A stretch of DNA of 64,000 nucleotides from positions 186,001-250,000 of the forward strand of contig JACRNC010000003.1 of the NCBI GenBank assembly GCA_016219375.1, given 5' to 3'. This DNA comes from Burkholderiales bacterium. Its GTDB lineage: Bacteria; Pseudomonadota; Gammaproteobacteria; Burkholderiales; Burkholderiaceae_C. Position numbers and translations under genes: made by a program. The notes beneath the pieces were generated by a model. That model had not been told where the DNA came from. It did not search any database and was given only the letters and a program-made list of their open reading frames with translations. Below are positions 27,732 to 37,464 of the stretch, piece by piece (position 1 is the first letter of the stretch; each line of letters opens with the position of its first letter).

Positions 27732-28900
27732 CGGAGCATGTCGTGGCGCTGGCGCGGACTCTGCCGTTTCACTCGATCGGCGGCATGCAGTCCATTGCCT
27801 GGGATCTGCTGCGCCGGTTTGTCCAGCATGGCCGGCGTGTCTCTGTGCTGACTACCACCGTGCCGGGACGCCCCGGCCCTTTCGTGGTCGACGACGTGAG
27901 CGTTATCCCGGTGCAGGGCTCCAAGCCCGAGCGTTGTGACAGGGCGTGGTGGAGAGGTAGCCGAGCGGCGGCGGAGGACTTGCTTCGCACTGCGCCAGCC
28001 ACCGTGGTATTTAGCATCAGTTCCGCGGGTGCTGGCCTACTGCCTTTGAGGCGGGCCATGCCAAACGTCCCTTTTGTTTTCCAGGCGCATGGCACGTCGT
28101 GGGGCGAGGTTATGTCCAAGTGGCGTACGGGCCAGCCCTTGCAAATCCTCAAGTCTGTGCGCAACCTGTACTGGCTTGCAAAGGATGTGAGGCTGTACCG
28201 CCGGTTTGACGCACTGGTTCTTGTGGGTGATGTCATCGAGCAGCAGTTCCAGCAGCCTCCGCTTTCCTGGACGTCTCAGGCTGTAAGGCGGGTCGTAATC
28301 CGAAATGGAGTCGATACACGGGTGTTTTGCTTTTCGCCCGAGGCTCGCGCCCAATACCGCACACGGTGGGGTTGGCAAGAGAGCGATCCCGTTTTTGTGT
28401 TTGCTGCTCGCTTGCATGCGCAAAAGGGTGTGCACCAGACGATTGAAGCTTTTCGATCGCTGCGAGGGGCTGTGCCCAACGCACGCCTCTTGATCATTGG
28501 GGACGGCGACGAGCGTCGTGCTTGCGAGGCGGGACTGGCGTCGGTGAGCCATGCCGTGCAATTTACCGGCGCCGTGCCGCGGCAAAAGATCCCGGGCCTC
28601 CTATCTACTGGCGATGTATTTGTCTTTCCCACGTTGCGCCAAGAGGGGCTGCCAATGAACGTTCTCGAGGCGCTCGCCGTCGGGCTGCCCGTGATAACAA
28701 GCGAAGCCATGCGTCCGGTGCTGGAGTCTGGCTTGCACATCGACTATGTCGCGCCAGGAGATACCTTGCTCCTGGCTCAGCGCATGAAGGGCAGCCTGCC
28801 CAGCCAGCCTACTCAAGCGTCCCGTTTGCCTCATCACTATTCGCTCGACGATTGCGCTGGAAGTTATCTCCGGCTCTTCGACGAACTTCGAGCCGCTTGA
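27728..28900 (+). CDS. GT4 family glycosyltransferase
   Basis: 390 residues from ATG 27728, overlapping the previous stop by ATGA. The N-terminal glycine loop is 'LPFHSIGGMQSIAWDLLRRF', the donor domain has 'VFVFAARLHAQKGVHQTIEA' and EX7E 'EGLPMNVLEALAVGLPVIT'. It is part of a tightly overlapping run of EPS genes, so it should be translated together with its neighbours. Donor unknown. Confidence 0.88.
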   Translation: MTEHVVALARTLPFHSIGGMQSIAWDLLRRFVQHGRRVSVLTTTVPGRPGPFVVDDVSVIPVQGSKPERCDRAWWRGSRAAAEDLLRTAPATVVFSISSAGAGLLPLRRAMPNVPFVFQAHGTSWGEVMSKWRTGQPLQILKSVRNLYWLAKDVRLYRRFDALVLVGDVIEQQFQQPPLSWTSQAVRRVVIRNGVDTRVFCFSPEARAQYRTRWGWQESDPVFVFAARLHAQKGVHQTIEAFRSLRGAVPNARLLIIGDGDERRACEAGLASVSHAVQFTGAVPRQKIPGLLSTGDVFVFPTLRQEGLPMNVLEALAVGLPVITSEAMRPVLESGLHIDYVAPGDTLLLAQRMKGSLPSQPTQASRLPHHYSLDDCAGSYLRLFDELRAA

Positions 28901-28901
28901 C

Positions 28902-30389
28902 ATGTTTTCGGTGGTTCGATTGCTCATGTTTGGGGGGGTGCTGGGCAAGGCACTGGGAATCGCTCGCGAACTAGTGGCGGGGTGGCTCTTCGGCACGGGC
29001 GCTGTCGCGTCGGCCTATCGCATGGCGCAGTCGGCCTTCCTCATTCCGCTCAACGGCTTCGCTTCGGATGCGCTGAACGGCGCGCTGACGCCCCACATGG
29101 CGCGGCACGCCACAACGGATCGCGAGCGCGCCGGCCATCTGTTTGCCGGCATGCACGTGCTGGTGCTCGCCGTTTCGGTGCTTACGGGCCTGGGCATGTT
29201 CTTGCTGGTCAGGCAGTGGGTGGGGTTGCTGGCCCCGGGCTTTGACTCCAAGACGGCAGCGCTCACCGTCGACATGGTCTGCCTCATGACGGTGGGCATG
29301 GTTCCGCATTTCTTGTGCTCCCTGTATGCGAGCGTGGATTTGGCCCACGGAGGTGGCCGGCTGACCGCTCTCCGCGCTTCGGTACAAAGTGCCGGATTGC
29401 TGTCGGGAACGGTGCTCGCTTGGTGGCTTGCCGAACCGCTCTGGATTCCCGCTGGCTTCGTTGCTGCGCAATGGGGGCTGGCGGCCTGGGGCTGCGCTGT
29501 CGTGCGCCGCCTGCACTATCGGTTCTGGCCAACCACCGCCTCATGGTCCTTGGTGAAGGAGGAGCTGACGCATGTCTGGCGCGCGTTCCGGGTGCTTGTC
29601 TGGGTGCCCATGGCCATGCAGCTTCATTTCATCGTGGAGCGTCAGGTCGCCTCGCTGGTCCATCCTGAGGCGGTTGCCGCGCTGGACTACGCTCGCTTCC
29701 TTTCCGACACGGCGGTCTATCTGCTCGCCATGCCTTTCGGCATGGCCGGCTTGGCTGCCATGGCGAGCATGGGGGAGGAAGAATTCAAAAGCGCTGCCAC
29801 CCGGTCCATGCGCCTCTTGCTGGTGGTCACGGTTCCCCTGTCGGCAATTACCGTGGCACATGCCGAGTGGGTCGTGCGGCTGCTATTTGCGCGGGGGGCG
29901 TTCGATGAGGAATCCGTTGCGCTGACGTCCGCCGTGCTTCGCTGCATGGGCATAGGCATGTGGGCGCAGGTGCTGACCTACGCCTCGCTTAAGTTTCTGA
30001 ATGCACGGGGCCGCCATGGGCTGGTTCTAGCCGTGACGGTGTGCGGGGCCTTGATCAATGCAGGGCTGAATTACTGGGGCTGGCGGCAGCTTGGGCCATC
30101 GGTGCTGGGGTTGTCAGCGGCCCTGAATGCCATTTTCATGCTGCCGATCATCGTGTGGTCCTTGTCCATCGGCCGTCGCTTGGCCTTCGATGTGTCCTAC
30201 TTCGGGGTGTCCTTCATCGCTTATGTGGCCTTCTGGCACTTCGTCGGCGCCGTGCCCCACGAGCTGATCTCGGTACCGCTCGTGGCAGGCGCCTGTTGGG
30301 CGACCTTGGTTCTCGCGCCCCGGCGCTACCGCCAGATGTTCCTCAGTGCGGTCATCCCCCGGCGGGGCAGCCAGCCACGCTCGACCTGA
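28902..30389 (+). CDS. MurJ/MviN-like flippase of the MOP superfamily in the EPS cluster
   Basis: 495 residues, 12-14 membrane segments. 'LMFGGVLGKALGIARELVAG' and 'YRMAQSAFLIPLNGFASDAL' echo the start of MurJ (compare the true murJ at 7055), but it is diverged and sits among EPS glycosyltransferases, 1 base after the preceding stop. It is a good candidate for flipping the lipid-linked EPS unit. A second, RfbX-type flippase is at 40434, so the division of labour is unclear. Confidence 0.83.
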   Translation: MFSVVRLLMFGGVLGKALGIARELVAGWLFGTGAVASAYRMAQSAFLIPLNGFASDALNGALTPHMARHATTDRERAGHLFAGMHVLVLAVSVLTGLGMFLLVRQWVGLLAPGFDSKTAALTVDMVCLMTVGMVPHFLCSLYASVDLAHGGGRLTALRASVQSAGLLSGTVLAWWLAEPLWIPAGFVAAQWGLAAWGCAVVRRLHYRFWPTTASWSLVKEELTHVWRAFRVLVWVPMAMQLHFIVERQVASLVHPEAVAALDYARFLSDTAVYLLAMPFGMAGLAAMASMGEEEFKSAATRSMRLLLVVTVPLSAITVAHAEWVVRLLFARGAFDEESVALTSAVLRCMGIGMWAQVLTYASLKFLNARGRHGLVLAVTVCGALINAGLNYWGWRQLGPSVLGLSAALNAIFMLPIIVWSLSIGRRLAFDVSYFGVSFIAYVAFWHFVGAVPHELISVPLVAGACWATLVLAPRRYRQMFLSAVIPRRGSQPRST

Positions 30390-30426
30390 ACGGCCCTCAC
30401 CGCCTGACCTCCCTCACCGAGCCACC

Positions 30427-31629
30427 ATGAAGCCCGATATCACGCTCATCTCCACGGCAGACTGGGACAACCCTTTCTGGACCAACAAGCAGCACGTTGC
30501 CTGCGAGTTGGCGCGATGCGGCCATCGCGTCCTCTACGTTGAGTCACTGGGCCTCCGACGTGTGTCCGCCACTGCCCATGACCTCTCACGCATCTGGGGA
30601 CGCCTGCGCAAAGGTCTGCGCCCACCACGCCAGCTTCGCGACAACCTGTGGGTCTGGTCGCCTCTCGTGATCCCCATGCAGCGCCTGTCCATCGTGAGGG
30701 CGCTGAATCGGCTGCTCTTCGGGTTCTCTCTTCGGCTGTGGAGCCGCGTACTTGGCATCCGGCGGGAATTGCTCTGGACATACTATCCATTAACGACGCG
30801 GTACCTGGCCATCGACGGCTTTGGGTATTGCGTCTACCACTGCGTCGATGAGGTAAAGGCTCAGCCTGGTATGCCAGTTGAGGAGATCGAGACGGCCGAG
30901 AATGACCTCGTGAGGCAGTGCGATGTCTGCTTTGTCACGGCAGAGAATCTGCTCGCCAGCCGCAAGTACATCAATCCGAATACCCATTACTTTCCCAATG
31001 TCGCGGACTTCGCTCACTTTGCGACCGCCAGAAGCGAGTCCACCGCCATTCCCGGTGATCTGCTCGCGCTTCCTGCCCCCCGAGTGGGCTTCATCGGGGC
31101 CATCAGTTCCTACAAGCTGGACCTAAGGCTGCTCGCCCGCATGGCGCAGCGGCACCCTGAGTGGTCCATCGTGATGATCGGCAAGATCGGAGAGGGGGAG
31201 CCGTGGACGGATATCTCTCCAATTGAGGGCCTGCCCAACGTCCACCTCATAGGCCCCCGAGCGTACGCGGAGCTACCAGGGTATTTAAAAGGATTTGACG
31301 TCGCCATCCTGCCCAGCGCCCTGAATGAGTACACGAGGAACATGTTCCCCATGAAGTTCTTCGAGTACTTGGCAGCTGGTAAGCCAGTCGTCTCGACCGA
31401 CTTGCACGCGCTGCACGGCCACCGGCACGTCGCGACACTTGCTTCCGATTCCGAAGCCTTTATTGCTGGCGTGGAGGCCGCCTTGCGTGGCGAGGGCCCT
31501 TCGCTAGAGGCTCGCCTGGATGCCGCGCGGGAGCAGACGTATCAGCGCCGCACCAGCAGAATGATGGCCCTGGTGGAAAGCGGAATGAAAGAAAAGTCCA
31601 TGGCTGCGGCATCGCGCAGCTTGGCGTGA
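30427..31629 (+). CDS. glycosyltransferase (GT-B fold)
   Basis: 400 residues from ATG 30427. The N-terminus 'DWDNPFWTNKQHVACELARC' and 'GHRVLYVESLG' belong to a family of GT4-like enzymes in EPS loci. The donor half has 'PRVGFIGAISSYKLDLRLLA' and 'NEYTRNMFPMKFFEYLAAGK' in place of a standard EX7E, followed by 'PVVST'. The upstream frame from 30346 is not needed. Donor unknown. Confidence 0.85.
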   Translation: MKPDITLISTADWDNPFWTNKQHVACELARCGHRVLYVESLGLRRVSATAHDLSRIWGRLRKGLRPPRQLRDNLWVWSPLVIPMQRLSIVRALNRLLFGFSLRLWSRVLGIRRELLWTYYPLTTRYLAIDGFGYCVYHCVDEVKAQPGMPVEEIETAENDLVRQCDVCFVTAENLLASRKYINPNTHYFPNVADFAHFATARSESTAIPGDLLALPAPRVGFIGAISSYKLDLRLLARMAQRHPEWSIVMIGKIGEGEPWTDISPIEGLPNVHLIGPRAYAELPGYLKGFDVAILPSALNEYTRNMFPMKFFEYLAAGKPVVSTDLHALHGHRHVATLASDSEAFIAGVEAALRGEGPSLEARLDAAREQTYQRRTSRMMALVESGMKEKSMAAASRSLA

Positions 31630-31652
31630 CCTTCAATAGTTCAAGGGTTCTC

Positions 31653-32648
31653 ATGCAGAACACGTTTGTCATTTTCGGAGGGGCCGGCTACATCGGCTGG
31701 CATCTGGCTCGGTATGCCCTGGAGCGCCGCTTGGCCGAGCGGATTGTCATTGCAGACATCAAGGATCCGCCGCCATTTGAGGATCCGCGCATTATTGCTT
31801 GCCGTGTCGATGTGCGCGAGCCTATTCCATCGGATCTTTGCGCCGGAAGTCCTCAGTGGATCTTCAACTTCGCTGCGGTACACAGGGAACCAGGGCACCA
31901 ACCCGAGGAGTATTTTGATACCAACCTCAACGGTGCACGCAACGTATGCGATTTCGCCGAGGCAGTCGGCTGCAATAGCATCTACTTCACAAGCAGCATT
32001 AGCGTGTACGGCCCCACCTCAGGCCCCACCGACGAGTCGGCGCCGAAGCGTCCCATCAGCCCCTACGGCGGCTCGAAGTACCCCGCTGAGCTGATCCATC
32101 AGATCTGGCAGGCACGGCAGGCAGGCCGCCGGCTGGTCATCGTCCGGCCTGGCGTGGTCTACGGACCGCATGACCCCGGAAACATAGGCCGCATGGTGAA
32201 GGCCGTGACGAGGGGCTATTTCGCCTTCCCTGGTTCGACCCAGATACGGAAATCCTATGGGTACGTTTTCGGGCTGCTGGAGAGTATGGAATTTGTCATG
32301 AAGCGAGGCGATCCCTTGATTGTCTACAACTATGTCGAGACGCCGACCCAAACGTTGGGCGAGATCGTAGATGAGGTCAAGCGGTTTGTCGGATCCAAGG
32401 CGCCCGTGCTCAGTGTTCCAGCCGCGGTGCTCTTGCCCTTGGCGCATGGCGTGCAGGCGGTGCTGGGTGCTCGCAATCCTGTCCATCCAGTGCGTGTGCG
32501 CAAGGCTGGTATGTCGACTCACATCGTGCCGCGGTGGCTTATGGAAAACGGTTTTCCGTTCCGCTATTCCTTCGCCGATTCTCTGGAGCACTGGAAGAGC
32601 GTCGCCCCTGAAGATTTTGAAGGAGCCGACGGTGTCAATGCAGCCTAA
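31653..32648 (+). CDS. NAD-dependent epimerase/dehydratase (extended SDR)
   Basis: 331 residues from ATG 31653, preceded by AAGG at good spacing (GTG 31626, overlapping the previous stop, is an alternative). Rossmann motif 'VIFGGAGYIG' near the N-terminus, catalytic 'TSSISVYG' and YxxxK in 'SPYGGSKYPAE', then 'IVRPGVVYGPHDPGNIGRMV'. It modifies a nucleotide sugar for the EPS; the substrate is not clear. The next gene starts inside its 3' end. Confidence 0.87.
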   Translation: MQNTFVIFGGAGYIGWHLARYALERRLAERIVIADIKDPPPFEDPRIIACRVDVREPIPSDLCAGSPQWIFNFAAVHREPGHQPEEYFDTNLNGARNVCDFAEAVGCNSIYFTSSISVYGPTSGPTDESAPKRPISPYGGSKYPAELIHQIWQARQAGRRLVIVRPGVVYGPHDPGNIGRMVKAVTRGYFAFPGSTQIRKSYGYVFGLLESMEFVMKRGDPLIVYNYVETPTQTLGEIVDEVKRFVGSKAPVLSVPAAVLLPLAHGVQAVLGARNPVHPVRVRKAGMSTHIVPRWLMENGFPFRYSFADSLEHWKSVAPEDFEGADGVNAA

Positions 32649-33804
32649 GGTCGCCATTGTCCACGAATGGCTTGTCGATTACTCTGGCTCGGAGCGGGTC
32701 ATCGAGCAACTGCTGCAATGCTTTCCCGAGGCGGATCTCTTCTCAGTGGTCGATTTTCTCGAGGACCACGAGCGTGGCTTCCTGGGAGGACGAAAGGCCA
32801 GGACAACCTTCATCCAGAACCTTCCTGCTGCTCGTACGAAGTTCCGAGCCTATCTGCCGCTCATGCCGATTGCAATCGAGCAGTTGGACATGTCGCCTTA
32901 CGATGTCGTTATCTCGAGCAGCCATGCAGTATCAAAAGGCGTGATCACGGGCCCTGATCAATTACACATCAGTTACGTGCACTCGCCGATCAGGTATGCT
33001 TGGGATTTGCAGCATCAATATCTCGCGGAATCCGGGCTGACTTCTGGCCCAAAATCCTGGATGGCGCGGTGGATTCTCCACAAGATGCGCCTGTGGGATT
33101 ATCGGACCGCAGCTGGGGTTGATCATTTCGTCGCCAACTCCGCCTTCATCGCGCGCCGCATCGAGAAGGTCTATAGGAGGCAGGCTGAAGTCATCTATCC
33201 TCCGGTCGATGTCCATCAGTTCAATATTGGCGGCGCACCTAGGGAAGGCTTCTATCTGACTGCATCGCGGATGGTCCCATACAAAAAAGTCCCCACGATC
33301 GTGGAAGCCTTCTCCCGCATGCCGGACAAGCGTTTAGTCGTTATCGGCGACGGGACGGAAATGGCCCGCGTGAAGGAATTGTGTTCCCCAAACGTGTCCG
33401 TTCTGGGGTACCAGTCGTTCCAAGTGCTCCGGGACCACATGCAGCGTGCCAAGGCATTCGTTTTTGCGGCGGAGGAGGACTTTGGCATCACCCCTGTGGA
33501 AGCTCAGGCATGCGGAACCCCGGTAATCGCTTATGGCCGCGGCGGTGCACTGGAAACCGTCCGGGGCTTGGAGGATGCAGCGCCAACCGGTGTCTTCTTC
33601 GAGCGCCAAGATCCGGCTGCAATATGTGACGCCGTCCACAGGTTCGAGGCTTCCGCCGGCCGAATTTCCTCTGCAGCATGCCGTGAGCACGCCCTTTCCT
33701 TCGCGCCGGAGCGTTTCCGCCTCCAGATATCAGAATGCGTGGCACAGCTGGTTCGGCGTCGGCAGACATTGCGGTTGCCCCCTGCTGTGAAATCCGCCGC
33801 ATGA
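32638..33804 (+). CDS. GT4 glycosyltransferase (WbaZ-like mannosyltransferase type)
   Basis: 388 residues from ATG 32638, overlapping the epimerase stop by 11 bases. 'VAIVHEWLVDYSGSERVIEQ', 'YVHSPIRYAWDL' and 'EDFGITPVEAQACGTPVIAY' are typical of WbaZ-like enzymes that often use GDP-mannose. The mannose assignment rests on family resemblance only. It is the last gene of the long plus-strand overlapping run; a 295-base gap follows. Confidence 0.87.
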   Translation: MQPKVAIVHEWLVDYSGSERVIEQLLQCFPEADLFSVVDFLEDHERGFLGGRKARTTFIQNLPAARTKFRAYLPLMPIAIEQLDMSPYDVVISSSHAVSKGVITGPDQLHISYVHSPIRYAWDLQHQYLAESGLTSGPKSWMARWILHKMRLWDYRTAAGVDHFVANSAFIARRIEKVYRRQAEVIYPPVDVHQFNIGGAPREGFYLTASRMVPYKKVPTIVEAFSRMPDKRLVVIGDGTEMARVKELCSPNVSVLGYQSFQVLRDHMQRAKAFVFAAEEDFGITPVEAQACGTPVIAYGRGGALETVRGLEDAAPTGVFFERQDPAAICDAVHRFEASAGRISSAACREHALSFAPERFRLQISECVAQLVRRRQTLRLPPAVKSAA

Positions 33805-33896
33805 GTCTCGTCGTATGGGGGAGACGAAGAACACCGAGCCAGACCGTTGTGCGAAATTCGACCCGCCTATCTTCGCCTAGGTGGTAGAGCGGGGTA

Positions 33897-33913
33897 TGTA
33901 ATAAATCTTTACA
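33897..33913. promoter_or_regulatory. possible operator/promoter element, inverted repeat TGTAA-N7-TTACA
   Basis: A 17-base inverted repeat, AT-rich in context, lies 187 bases before the glycoside hydrolase lipoprotein gene. It contains TAAATCTTT (33902-33910), also found 164 bases before the acyltransferase gene (39032-39040). The remaining 33805-34099 gap shows no gene. Confidence 0.35.
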
Positions 33914-34099
33914 TTGGTGCGTTTTTCTGCAGGCGGGTGTGTAATTCTTGTATCCGTCCGGCTGTCTGTGACGCCTTACCATGCCAGCCGACGATAGGAT
34001 CCATATCCTTTCGTCCGTGGCAGACCCTGCACTAGCCTGATCGGTTAGGTGCAGTTAGGGCGGTTCCTGGGTCTGCGAGAAGTGGAATGAGTATTCGCT

Positions 34100-36079
34100 A
34101 TGCAGATCCGATTTTTTGTAAAGAATATCCTCGCCCTGGCGATCGGCGCCGTGATGGCAGGTTGTGGGGGAGGCGGAGGAGCTGCCGACGTGGCGGGAGC
34201 CGTGGCGACAGGGAGTGGGACGGCCGATGCGTCCTCCTATCTTCCGATCAGTTCGGCTATGGCCGTCGGTACGGCGGGCAGTGCTGAATCTGTCTGGGCG
34301 CTAAGCCCCGCTCGGGTGCTGGCGTCGTTCGACGTGGCGGCTAGCGACGACACGTCCCTCTGGAAGTACTCAGACAATAACGTCCCAACCGCGTACCGCG
34401 GAAGCGTTCAGCAAACGGCGGGCTCCTCGGGCAACGGGGCGCGTCTCAACTTCGATTTCGATTGTGGTCAGTCTCAGATTACGGCTCGGCAGGCCAATTG
34501 CGGCTTCGCCGCGGAAATGAGATATACGCCGCTGACTCCGCTGTCGGTGTCAAGTGATCCCTCCATATCGTTCGAACTGCGCACTCCCACTGCATCCTCC
34601 TTGGTGTTGCTACGCGTGCACGATAGCACTGGGCAAGTGCTCAGCTTTCCTATCGACAGCCGCACTATTGAGGCGGTAGATGGGCAGAAGTGGGCAAAAT
34701 TCCACGTTCCCGTTGGCCACTCGACGGCTTTCTACGGCGGCGCCAATGACGGCGTTTTGCATGGTCCCATCAAAGCGGTCGCCGTGGTGGCTAGCACCAC
34801 CGGCAGCTTGGGATATCCACGTGGCCACGTGGCGGTGGACAACATCAAGTTGCATGCTGACCCTTTCTACTCATTTAGCTTGCGTACTGATGCCCCCCTG
34901 GCCCCCGGGGCGTTCTATCCTACTTACGAGGGGCGCTTGGGTGTGAACATTCACACCTACAGCCCCGAAGTGCTGGACAAGCTGAATGCCGTTGGCATCA
35001 AGCTTGTTCGCAAGGGGATTTCATGGTCCTACGTCGAGCGGGGTGGGGTATTTAATTATGGCGGGGTCGACATTTGGGCTCGGGCACTGAGTTCACGTGG
35101 CATGTCGATGCTCGCGTTGCTGGCATACGGGCATCCGGATTATGGCGGAGCCACTCCGCAGACGGACCAGCATCGGCAGGCGTTTGCACGTTACGCCGTA
35201 AATACGCTGAATTATCTGAAACGCATGAACGTCAACGTCACCGGCTTCGAGGTGTGGAATGAGCCGGACGTCTCGGTGTTTTGGCCCAATCCAGATGCGT
35301 CTAGCTATGCGCGCCTGCTGTCCCAGACGGTGGATAGCTTGCGCGCGGCGGATAGCCGCGCTCAGATCATTTCGGGCGGTATCGGCGTGCTGGGCGTACG
35401 CACGTTGAATTATTACTACGAGCTTGCCCGCTCTGGAGTCCTTAATAAAGTGGACGGCATCGGTATCCATCCCTATCGGTATAGGGCGCCCGAGACGTTT
35501 GCGGAAGACCAAGCCGCCATCCACCAAATTCGGCAACAGTATGGCATTACCGCTCCCCTGTGGTCGACTGAATGGGGGTATTCGAGCTACCATTATGTGG
35601 ATAACTCTGTGTACGGGGATGGCCATGACGTCCGGGCGCAGCGCAGGCAGGCCGTCCTGACGTTACGCCAAGTGCTGGCGCAGCTTGCGTTGAATACCAA
35701 GGTGATGATCGTCTATAACGCCACTGATGGTGCGCCTAATGCGACTGATCGAGAGGCGAACTTTGGCTTGTTCCGCCAAGACCTCACCGAGAAACCTTCG
35801 ATGCAGGCGCTGCGCACCCTGTGGGAGGTCGCCCAGCGTTCTCGAACCTTCAAGGGCTTTCTCCCCGATGTTCCCGCCGGTTTGCATGTGGTGCGCTGGG
35901 ATGGGAGCGCAGACCGGGTGTTCGCGGTCTGGAGTGAGACGAAGGGCGTGCGCGGCTCCATTGCGCTGCCGCCTGGTGTGACGTCCGTCGTTCGCTGGGA
36001 TGGCACGGCGATTAGCGAGCGGACGAGCCTCTCCCTTAGCGAGGACGATGGTCCGGTGTTTGTCACTGTGCGCCGATAA
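34100..36079 (+). CDS. lipoprotein glycoside hydrolase (clan GH-A, GH39/PslG-like)
   Basis: 659 residues. A lipoprotein signal ends in 'IGAVMAGCGGGGG' (Cys in a lipobox), so it is probably outer-membrane or periplasm anchored. Residues ~60-260 form a beta-rich domain resembling a carbohydrate-binding module. The TIM barrel follows, with acid/base E388 in 'GFEVWNEPDVSVFWPNPD' and likely nucleophile E491 in 'LWSTEWGYSS'. By analogy with PslG it may cut the EPS made by this locus, trimming or releasing it. It converges with a second hydrolase gene. Confidence 0.83.
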   Translation: MQIRFFVKNILALAIGAVMAGCGGGGGAADVAGAVATGSGTADASSYLPISSAMAVGTAGSAESVWALSPARVLASFDVAASDDTSLWKYSDNNVPTAYRGSVQQTAGSSGNGARLNFDFDCGQSQITARQANCGFAAEMRYTPLTPLSVSSDPSISFELRTPTASSLVLLRVHDSTGQVLSFPIDSRTIEAVDGQKWAKFHVPVGHSTAFYGGANDGVLHGPIKAVAVVASTTGSLGYPRGHVAVDNIKLHADPFYSFSLRTDAPLAPGAFYPTYEGRLGVNIHTYSPEVLDKLNAVGIKLVRKGISWSYVERGGVFNYGGVDIWARALSSRGMSMLALLAYGHPDYGGATPQTDQHRQAFARYAVNTLNYLKRMNVNVTGFEVWNEPDVSVFWPNPDASSYARLLSQTVDSLRAADSRAQIISGGIGVLGVRTLNYYYELARSGVLNKVDGIGIHPYRYRAPETFAEDQAAIHQIRQQYGITAPLWSTEWGYSSYHYVDNSVYGDGHDVRAQRRQAVLTLRQVLAQLALNTKVMIVYNATDGAPNATDREANFGLFRQDLTEKPSMQALRTLWEVAQRSRTFKGFLPDVPAGLHVVRWDGSADRVFAVWSETKGVRGSIALPPGVTSVVRWDGTAISERTSLSLSEDDGPVFVTVRR

Positions 36080-36095
36080 AGAAGTTCCGCGACAA

Positions 36096-36118
36096 GGCGG
36101 GCAAATGATGTGCCCGCC
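36096..36118. terminator. bidirectional hairpin between two convergent hydrolase genes
   Basis: Eight-pair stem 'ggcgggca'/'tgcccgcc' with a 7-base loop, between the stops of the two convergent glycoside hydrolase genes. The tail is only moderately T-rich. Confidence 0.55.
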
Positions 36119-36125
36119 ATCTTCA

Positions 36126-37142
36126 TTAGCTGTCGCAGTTAGCGGCTAAAGAGCGCAGGGCGTGAGCGCCGTCGTTCTGCCTCATGGACGACGTCATGTC
36201 GCGGAACGCTCGGGCCGCTGCCTTGGGCTGCATGGCGTAAGTAAAAAGGCCGAAGCGGTCCTCCTTCCTCATCGGATCTGAACCGTTGTCGCGGATACCG
36301 TACCACCAGACCCCCTTGATGTAGGTTCGCTCACGAGCTAGCGAATAGAATTGCATCACGCGGCAAGCGGCCGCGCCGTCGCTCAATCCGAATCGACCCA
36401 GATGGGTTGGATATCCCATCTCCGTAATATAGACATCCACTGGGCGATTGACCTTGGCTACAGCCTTGCGATGTATTTCATCTACCAAGCCGATGGCGGC
36501 CTGCGGGCTCCGATCGTTGCGCCAGTTCCAGTTGTAAGGATGAAGTGAAAGGGCATCAACGTACTGCAGGCCGCGCGCTTCGATGAAGCGGTCGAACCAG
36601 AGCGACGTTAATGCCGAGTCTGATATGCCCCCCGATAAGACGATGGCGTTCGGGTCCGCCCTCTTGATGGCGGGATATGCGACCCGAGCGAGGGCGACAT
36701 AATCCTCCGGGCTGCCCGGCTGCGTGCGGCCCGTATGCGTATCCCACTCGTTCCACAAGTCGTAGTAGCGCACCTTGCCCCGATAATGAGTCGCGACCCA
36801 AGCGGCATAGCGGGCGAAGGCTTCTCGTTGTGGCTGGGTGATCGGCTTATCGGCTGTATATAGGGCGTTGCCGTAAGCCAAGATGAGCACGGGCTCAATA
36901 TTCCGGGCCCGTGCTTCCGCGACTGTCCTGTCGACCCATGCAGGCGCGGCGTAGATTCCTCTTTGCTTCTCAAAATCCGACCAAGGCGCATCGAGGCGGA
37001 TGGCGTTTGCGCCGATCCAGCTTGTTGCCGTAAAAAAGCCAGGATCCCGGACGGATCCAGCAATGCCGAACAGGAAGCCGGCTGCATGGCAGGGGCCAAC
37101 AATGGCAGTGTAGAGCAGCACAGGGAGCGCGAGTTTTCTCAT
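36126..37142 (-). CDS. secreted glycoside hydrolase (clan GH-A, PslG/GH39-like)
   Basis: 338 residues from ATG 37142 with a signal peptide ending near 'IVGPCHAAG'. A single TIM barrel: acid/base E132 in 'YDLWNEWDTHTG' and nucleophile E241 in 'VYITEMGYPTHLGRFG'. It lacks the extra N-terminal domain of the other hydrolase (34100) and is shorter. Export to the periplasm suggests action on EPS. It faces the lipoprotein hydrolase and is divergent from the next glycosyltransferase. Confidence 0.83.
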   Translation of the reverse strand: MRKLALPVLLYTAIVGPCHAAGFLFGIAGSVRDPGFFTATSWIGANAIRLDAPWSDFEKQRGIYAAPAWVDRTVAEARARNIEPVLILAYGNALYTADKPITQPQREAFARYAAWVATHYRGKVRYYDLWNEWDTHTGRTQPGSPEDYVALARVAYPAIKRADPNAIVLSGGISDSALTSLWFDRFIEARGLQYVDALSLHPYNWNWRNDRSPQAAIGLVDEIHRKAVAKVNRPVDVYITEMGYPTHLGRFGLSDGAAACRVMQFYSLARERTYIKGVWWYGIRDNGSDPMRKEDRFGLFTYAMQPKAAARAFRDMTSSMRQNDGAHALRSLAANCDS

Positions 37143-37271
37143 CAAAGACCGACCAAACGTTGGACGGGCAGGCGCGTCGCCGGCATGGGACCACGGCCGC
37201 CTACCGTAGCGGACGCTTGCGTGCCTAGCAAGCGAGAGTCCTTGCATCTAGGGCGCCACCCTCTGCATCCT

Positions 37272-37286
37272 TGATGCATTGCATCA
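37272..37286. promoter_or_regulatory. perfect 15-base palindrome TGATGCA-T-TGCATCA
   Basis: It lies in the 322-base gap between the divergent hydrolase (start 37142) and glycosyltransferase (start 37465) genes, 130 and 179 bases from them. A second, shorter GCATC/GATGC pair overlaps it at 37265-37277. Position and symmetry suggest a regulator site; none is identified. Nothing else is visible in 37143-37464. Confidence 0.4.
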
Positions 37287-37464
37287 GGCGCTCGTAAAGT
37301 TGGCAAGTTTCATTGAGAGGAAGGCACAGTTTCGCTTCATCTGCGCGCCTTGGCATCCGGTTCAAAGTCAGCCGGTTAACATAGTGTACCGCCCGGGTCC
37401 AGGTTGGAGCCCGCTGTGTTTCGCACGTTCAGTGCTCCCATTTGACTTGCATGTCAACGCTGCC

